A DNA stretch of 16,798 nucleotides. Source: DATESZ01 sp035283845 (GTDB lineage Bacteria > Desulfobacterota > Syntrophia > Syntrophales > JACQWR01). Numbering within the stretch: position 1 is the first letter of the stretch; every line of letters begins with the position of its first letter. The notes under the pieces were generated by a model. The model searched no databases. It was not told where the DNA came from and saw nothing but the letters and a program-made list of their open reading frames with translations. The stretch spans positions 1 to 16,798 of the forward strand of contig DATESZ010000114.1 of assembly GCA_035283845.1 (NCBI GenBank). The letters are read 5' to 3'. The position numbers and the translations under genes were made by a program. Positions 13,285 to 16,798 of the stretch are shown piece after piece.

Positions 13285-13971
13285 TCAGAGGCGAACGTCC
13301 CCGGCTGCCAGATCTTCAAGACCCTCTCGATCTACAATGCGGATATTGCGTTGCCCGCTCGTTTCAATCAGACCCTCCCTGACCATCCGCGCCAGGATGC
13401 GCGAGAGGGTTTCGGGAATGGTGCCCATGAGACTGGCAAGCTGGTTTTTGGAAATATCCAGGGTCAGCCACTCCTTTTGCCCGCCCTCGCCGCTGAGATA
13501 AAGCAAATGATCGGCTAATCGGCCGGGAACCTCCTTCAGGGAAAGGGCTTCGATTGTGGCTGCGAACTTCCGCAGGCGCCGGGAAAGAATGGCCATCATG
13601 TTCATGGACAGGGAAGGATTGGTTGCTATAAGCTCAATGAAAGCCGCCCGCGGGAAAAATAAGGCATACCCATCCTCGATGGCTTCCGCATAGGCGGGGA
13701 AAGCCTCGCCGGCGAAGACCGCCACTTCCCCGAAGGGTTCGCCCGGAGGCATGATGTGGAGAATATGCTCCTTGCCGTCGGGAGAAAGCTTGAATATTTT
13801 TACCCGCCCGGCGGTCAGCACATAGAAGCCCGTGCCTTCATCGCCATCGGCAAAGATTATCTGGCCGCGCTTGACGTTCTGGCTGAGAGCAATCATTGCC
13901 AGTTCCTCAAGATGCGTGCGGGGAAGCCCATTAAACAAGGGAATGGCGGCAATTAGATCGACAATTTCCAT
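13285..13971 (-). CDS. hcpR: Crp/Fnr-family regulator, HcpR-like
   Basis: 228 residues. The sensor beta-roll (about 5-125) starts LIAAIPLFNGLPRTHLEELA and contains GEPFGEVAVFAGEAFPAYAE. The cAMP-binding RTAT element is replaced by FPAYAEA, so cAMP is not the expected ligand. There is no FNR-type N-terminal cysteine cluster. The HTH (about 171-196) has recognition helix TIPETLSRILARM with E187, S190 and R191, the residue set that reads TTGA-type half sites. The whole sequence closely resembles, from memory, HcpR of Desulfovibrio and relatives, which controls hybrid cluster protein and nitrosative-stress genes. A perfect AAGGAG precedes the ATG. A TTGAC-N4-GTCAA palindrome lies about 38 bases upstream of the start, a position that would suit autorepression. 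Confidence 0.85.
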   Translation of the reverse strand: MEIVDLIAAIPLFNGLPRTHLEELAMIALSQNVKRGQIIFADGDEGTGFYVLTAGRVKIFKLSPDGKEHILHIMPPGEPFGEVAVFAGEAFPAYAEAIEDGYALFFPRAAFIELIATNPSLSMNMMAILSRRLRKFAATIEALSLKEVPGRLADHLLYLSGEGGQKEWLTLDISKNQLASLMGTIPETLSRILARMVREGLIETSGQRNIRIVDREGLEDLAAGDVRL

Positions 13972-14002
13972 AGAATCTCCTTGGCGTCAATATCACTCTC
14001 TT

Positions 14003-14016
14003 TTGACTTAAGTCAA
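14003..14016. promoter_or_regulatory. HcpR/FNR-type box TTGACTTAAGTCAA
   Basis: A perfect 14-bp palindrome of the form TTGAC-N4-GTCAA in the divergent region between the Crp/Fnr gene and the siroheme protein gene. As I recall, this is the published HcpR motif in delta-proteobacteria. The site is placed to control both directions. Confidence 0.8.
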
Positions 14017-14060
14017 GGCAGGAAGAAGGGGGATGTGGCAGTGAGTTAACAAAACGCCCT

Positions 14061-14100
14061 TAATCCCCCTTTACTAAAAAAGGGGGAGAGGGGGAATTTC
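14061..14100. repeat. C-rich/G-rich palindromic intergenic repeat, copy 3
   Basis: TAATCCCCCTTTACT and AAAAAGGGGGAGAGGGGGAATTTC form an imperfect hairpin similar to the copies at 750 and 1395. It occupies the leader of the siroheme protein gene, ending nine bases before its ATG, so it could affect translation of that mRNA. Confidence 0.6.
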
Positions 14101-14109
14101 TAAAAGGGT

Positions 14110-14910
14110 ATGACTATGAAATGGTCGGAGGCTGCGAAAAAAGCCGTAGATGAAGTCCCTTTTTTTGTCCGTGCAAGGGTAAGAAAAAGGGTCGAGGAGG
14201 AGGCCGGTCGGGCGGGCGCCGGCGAAGTCTGCCTGGGGCACGTGCAGGCCTGCCGGACGCATTTTCTCGCCAGGATGGAAGACGAGGTCAGTGGATACCA
14301 AGTGGAAACATGTTTCGGTCCCGGCGGTTGCCCAAACCGGGCAATCGTCTGCGACGGCCTGACGGAAACGTTAAAGGAGCGCCTTGCTGCTCAGGATTTG
14401 AAATCCTTCCTGAAAAACGTAGTGAAGGGACCGTTAAAGATACATCACGAGTTCCGTGTATCCGTCTCCGACTGTCCCAATGCCTGTTCCCGCCCTCAGA
14501 TTGCGGACATAGGGCTTATCGGCGCCTGCCGGCCCGTCGTTACCAATGAAATTTGCAGCGGTTGCGGCGCCTGCGCGGAAACATGCCGAGAAGAAGCCAT
14601 TTCTTTTATTGCTGAGGCCCCCGTCGTGGACAGCGCCAAATGCCTCTCTTGCGGAAAATGCATTCCCGTCTGCCCCACCGGCGCCCTGCAGGCAGGCGAA
14701 AGTGGATACCGGATTCTCCTGGGAGGGAAGTTGGGCAGGCATCCGCGTCTGGCAACGGAAGTGCCGGGAATCTTCGAAAAAGCGGAAATACCGGCAATAA
14801 TCGACCGGTGCCTGGATTATTACACAAGCCACTGTGCCGGGGGAGAGCGCCTGGGAGAGATCATGGAAAAAAACGGGATGGAGGACATTCTGAAAAAAAT
14901 CATCCCTTGA
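14110..14910 (+). CDS. Small siroheme/ferredoxin sulfite-nitrite reductase-like protein
   Basis: 266 residues. The N-terminus (about 4-45, KWSEAAKKAVDEVPFFVRAR) resembles the PCP_red module known from protochlorophyllide and nitrite/sulfite reductase-like proteins. Siroheme-[4Fe-4S] ligands are present as C68-x5-C74 (CFGPGGC) and C122-x3-C126 (CPNAC). A two-cluster ferredoxin is inserted after them: C149/C152/C155/C159 and C178/C181/C184/C188. This combines a half-size sulfite/nitrite reductase-like core with its own electron wires, somewhat like AsrC or the small assimilatory sulfite reductases. The substrate (sulfite, nitrite or another) is not defined. It is divergent from the HcpR-like gene, shares its box, and precedes a flavodiiron protein, so nitrogen-oxide or redox stress is a reasonable context. 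The ATG at 14110 follows a repeat with no clear Shine-Dalgarno. Confidence 0.85.
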   Translation: MTMKWSEAAKKAVDEVPFFVRARVRKRVEEEAGRAGAGEVCLGHVQACRTHFLARMEDEVSGYQVETCFGPGGCPNRAIVCDGLTETLKERLAAQDLKSFLKNVVKGPLKIHHEFRVSVSDCPNACSRPQIADIGLIGACRPVVTNEICSGCGACAETCREEAISFIAEAPVVDSAKCLSCGKCIPVCPTGALQAGESGYRILLGGKLGRHPRLATEVPGIFEKAEIPAIIDRCLDYYTSHCAGGERLGEIMEKNGMEDILKKIIP

Positions 14911-14949
14911 CTTTATGAGCTGTCATTACCATAATCATGCCGTGGATAA

Positions 14950-14974
14950 TTAACCCTTTAATAGAACAGGTTAA
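14950..14974. promoter_or_regulatory. Inverted repeat TTAACC-N13-GGTTAA
   Basis: Six-base perfect arms lie in the gap between the siroheme protein gene and the flavodiiron protein gene, ending about 22 bases before the latter's start. It could be an operator or a short mRNA hairpin. Symmetry is the only support. Confidence 0.25.
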
Positions 14975-14996
14975 AGCAGCAATAGGAGGTGTAGAA

Positions 14997-16187
14997 ATGA
15001 GTTTCAGAATTAAGGAAAACATCACCTGGGTCGGGAAGATAGACTGGGAACTAAGGAGGTTTCACGGTGAAGAATTGTCCACGCACCGGGGTTCTTCCTA
15101 CAATTCCTATCTGGTCAAAGATGGAAAGACGGCACTTATAGACACGGTATGGACTCCTTTCGCTAAGGAGTTCGTCTGCAATCTGAAACAGATGCACGCG
15201 CTTGACAGCATCGATTTTGTCATTGCCAATCACGGTGAACCGGATCACAGCGGGGCATTGCCGGAGCTTATGCGGGAAATCCCAGGTAAGCCGGTTTACT
15301 GCTCGGCCAATGCCGTCAAATCCCTCAAGTCCCAATATCATCAGGACTGGAATTTTCAGCCGGTAAGGACGGGCGATAAATTAAGCCTGGGGAATAAAGA
15401 GTTGATCTTCGTCGAGGCCCCCATGCTGCACTGGCCGGACAGCATGTTCTGCTATCTAACGGGAGACAATATTTTATTCAGCAACGATGCCTTCGGCCAG
15501 CACTACGCATCGGAGATGATGTTCAATGACCTGGTGGATCAGGCGGAGTTGTATCAGGAATGTCTCAAGTACTACGCCAATATTCTTACACCCTTCAGCA
15601 AGCTGGTGGACAGGAAAATAAAAGAGGTGATAGGCCTTAATTTGCCGGTGGACATGATCTGCACGAGCCATGGCGTGATCTGGCGCAAAGATCCGCTCCA
15701 GATCGTGAACAAATACCTCGAATGGGCAAATGATTACCAGGAAAACCAGATAACCATCATCTACGACACCATGTGGAACAGCACGCGGAAGATGGCGGAA
15801 ACGATCGCGGCCGGGATCAGGCAAGGCGACGATACAGTTGCGGTCAAGCTATTCAACTGCGCCCGTTCCGACAAGAACGACATCATCACGGAAGTGTTCA
15901 AGTCGAGAGCCATCGTTGTGGGCTCCCCCACCATAAACAGGACTATCCTCTCTGCCGTGGCCGGCATCCTGGAAGAGATGAGGGGGCTGGGCTTCAAAAA
16001 TAAAAAGGCTGCCGCCTTCGGCAGCTACGGCTGGAGCGGGGAATCGGTAAAGGTTATCTCGGACAAACTCCGGGAAGGCGGGTTCGCGCTCGTAAACGAC
16101 GGATTGAAGGAAATGTGGAATCCCGATAAACAGGGACAGGAAAACTGCATTGCTTTCGGGAAAAATCTGGCCTCCCTGTTCAAGTAG
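14997..16187 (+). CDS. fprA: Flavodiiron protein (A-type flavoprotein)
   Basis: 396 residues from ATG 14997, chosen because AGGAGG (14984-14989) lies seven bases upstream; the frame is open back to 14937 but without family sequence there. The metallo-beta-lactamase-like domain (about 1-250) carries the complete diiron ligand set: H79, E81, D83 and H84 in NHGEPDHSG, H145 in MLHWPDS, D164 in FSNDAFGQH and H225 in TSHGVIW. A flavodoxin domain (about 252-396) begins ITIIYDTMWNSTRKMAE and binds FMN. There is no rubredoxin extension, so it needs an external electron donor. Such proteins reduce O2 to water and/or NO to N2O in anaerobes. The upstream siroheme/ferredoxin protein and the HcpR box suggest joint induction under nitrosative or oxygen stress. 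Confidence 0.95.
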   Translation: MSFRIKENITWVGKIDWELRRFHGEELSTHRGSSYNSYLVKDGKTALIDTVWTPFAKEFVCNLKQMHALDSIDFVIANHGEPDHSGALPELMREIPGKPVYCSANAVKSLKSQYHQDWNFQPVRTGDKLSLGNKELIFVEAPMLHWPDSMFCYLTGDNILFSNDAFGQHYASEMMFNDLVDQAELYQECLKYYANILTPFSKLVDRKIKEVIGLNLPVDMICTSHGVIWRKDPLQIVNKYLEWANDYQENQITIIYDTMWNSTRKMAETIAAGIRQGDDTVAVKLFNCARSDKNDIITEVFKSRAIVVGSPTINRTILSAVAGILEEMRGLGFKNKKAAAFGSYGWSGESVKVISDKLREGGFALVNDGLKEMWNPDKQGQENCIAFGKNLASLFK

Positions 16188-16225
16188 TCGCTATCCCCAC
16201 AAACCTCGTTCTATGCAGCCTCTGA

Positions 16226-16576
16226 GCGGAGGAGAACGTTCTCTTCAAGTATTTCGATGAAAGTTCGGATGTTGTGCAAGCCATGCTGGCAGACCACGAA
16301 ACTGGGCGCGGACATGTAAGCGCCATGAAAGAGGCACTGGGCAACGGAAATGCGGACGCCATTCTGGAACACCTGCGGGCATACGGTGAATTGCTTACGG
16401 AACACATAAAAAAGGAAGACGAAATCCTGTTTCCCTGGATGGACGGCAATCTGTCCGAGGAGCAAAGGAGCGCTCTCACCGGCAGATTCGATATCGCCGA
16501 TGCGGCAGGCAGGGAATTGCCGCAAATATACGATACATTCATCACGGAGATGGAGTGCAAAACCGGTCTCTCCTAA
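16226..16576 (+). pseudogene. 5'-truncated hemerythrin-like (HHE) gene
   Basis: After an in-frame TGA at 16223-16225 the frame reads AEENVLFKYFDESS, then MLADHETGRGHVSAM, EHIKKEDEILFPWMD and ARFD-like GRFDIAD. This is the second part of a hemerythrin HHE domain with its H..H and H-x3-E iron ligands. The first half of the domain, including the His of the first HxxxE motif, is missing. The space upstream is occupied by the flavodiiron gene, so a 5' deletion is inferred. The family-like sequence begins before the first possible start codons (GTG 16274, ATG 16283), neither of which has a Shine-Dalgarno. About 100 residues could still be made, but a four-helix diiron bundle could not form from one chain. 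Bacterial hemerythrins bind O2 or relate to NO and iron stress, in keeping with its neighbours. Confidence 0.7.
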
Positions 16577-16602
16577 TGAAATAAAGAGAGGAGGTATTGG
16601 GA

Positions 16603-16798
16603 ATGAAAAATACTACTTACCGGAAAAGGCTGCAACGGTGCGCGGATTTGATGAAGACGGCGGAAATCGATGTCCTGCTGCTGACGAAACCCTCAAACAT
16701 GTACTATCTGACCGGTGACGGCCGTCTCTGCGCCTACGCGATGGTCATGCAGGACGGGGAAGTTGCCTTAGGTGTCCCGAAGACGGACGTAAAGGATG
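16603..16798 (+). CDS. Creatinase/Xaa-Pro aminopeptidase-like protein, 3' end missing
   Basis: 65 codons are present before the window ends. The start MKNTTYRKRLQRCADLMKTA, followed by IDVLLLTKPSNMYYLTGDGR, is the N-terminal creatinase-like domain of M24 family proline peptidases (PepP/PepQ and relatives). The metal-binding catalytic domain lies outside the window, so peptidase activity cannot be judged. A strong Shine-Dalgarno, GAGAGGAGG (16586-16594), sits eight bases before the ATG. It follows the hemerythrin remnant by 26 bases. Confidence 0.85.
   Translation, partial: MKNTTYRKRLQRCADLMKTAEIDVLLLTKPSNMYYLTGDGRLCAYAMVMQDGEVALGVPKTDVKD

Noticed and set aside
1..16798. CRISPR array, tRNA, rRNA, insertion sequence or integrase
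   Set aside because: I saw no regularly spaced direct repeats, cloverleaf-like sequence, rRNA sequence or transposase/integrase motif on either strand, though I could not run a formal search.

Overview
The window looks like a chromosomal segment of an anaerobic deltaproteobacterium (Desulfobacterota, perhaps Syntrophales-like). That placement is an inference. It rests on an HcpR-type Crp/Fnr regulator beside a siroheme/ferredoxin protein and a flavodiiron protein, a MarR-type regulator of the exopolysaccharide-associated kind, a sigma-54 enhancer-binding protein, and scattered C-rich/G-rich palindromes. No rRNA or tRNA is present to fix the taxonomy.

Layout. (1) 1-1345: the tail of a polysaccharide cluster, with 5'-truncated rmlA/rfbA and then a MarR-family EPS regulator whose putative promoter overlaps perfect inverted repeats. 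(2) 1530-2775: a toxin-antitoxin island. An MNT nucleotidyltransferase is followed by a HEPN (HepT) gene that has lost its catalytic C-terminal half, and then by an apparently intact Phd/VapC-type pair with an ATGA overlap. (3) 2802-10222: a run of same-strand genes, mostly tightly spaced: a small unknown protein, a YfbR-like HD phosphohydrolase, a membrane-anchored GerMN protein, a full-length EF-G-like GTPase, a two-TM K+ channel with a TrkA-N/RCK tail, a stand-alone cyclic-nucleotide-binding protein, and a GAF-GAF-AAA+-Fis sigma-54 activator.

(4) 10223-10977 is the only long stretch without a protein gene, and the most interesting part of the window. Just after the activator gene lie three 15-bp sites of the form GTGC-N7-(G/A)CAC. 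They are followed by a -24/-12 sigma-54 promoter with exact GG-N10-GC spacing, about 210 nt of strongly structured sequence with no convincing ORF, and a strong intrinsic terminator. I read this as an undescribed sigma-54-dependent small RNA, probably controlled by the neighbouring activator. One large loop of the RNA carries an anti-Shine-Dalgarno C/T-rich motif.

(5) 10978-13266: fmt and rsmB, three bases apart and without def. (6) 13285-16187: an HcpR-like regulator on the minus strand, divergent from a siroheme/ferredoxin sulfite/nitrite reductase-like gene and an fprA-type flavodiiron protein. A perfect TTGAC-N4-GTCAA palindrome lies in the divergent intergenic region. This suggests a nitrosative/oxidative-stress regulon. 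(7) 16226-16798: a 5'-truncated hemerythrin remnant and the start of a creatinase/Xaa-Pro peptidase-like gene running off the window.
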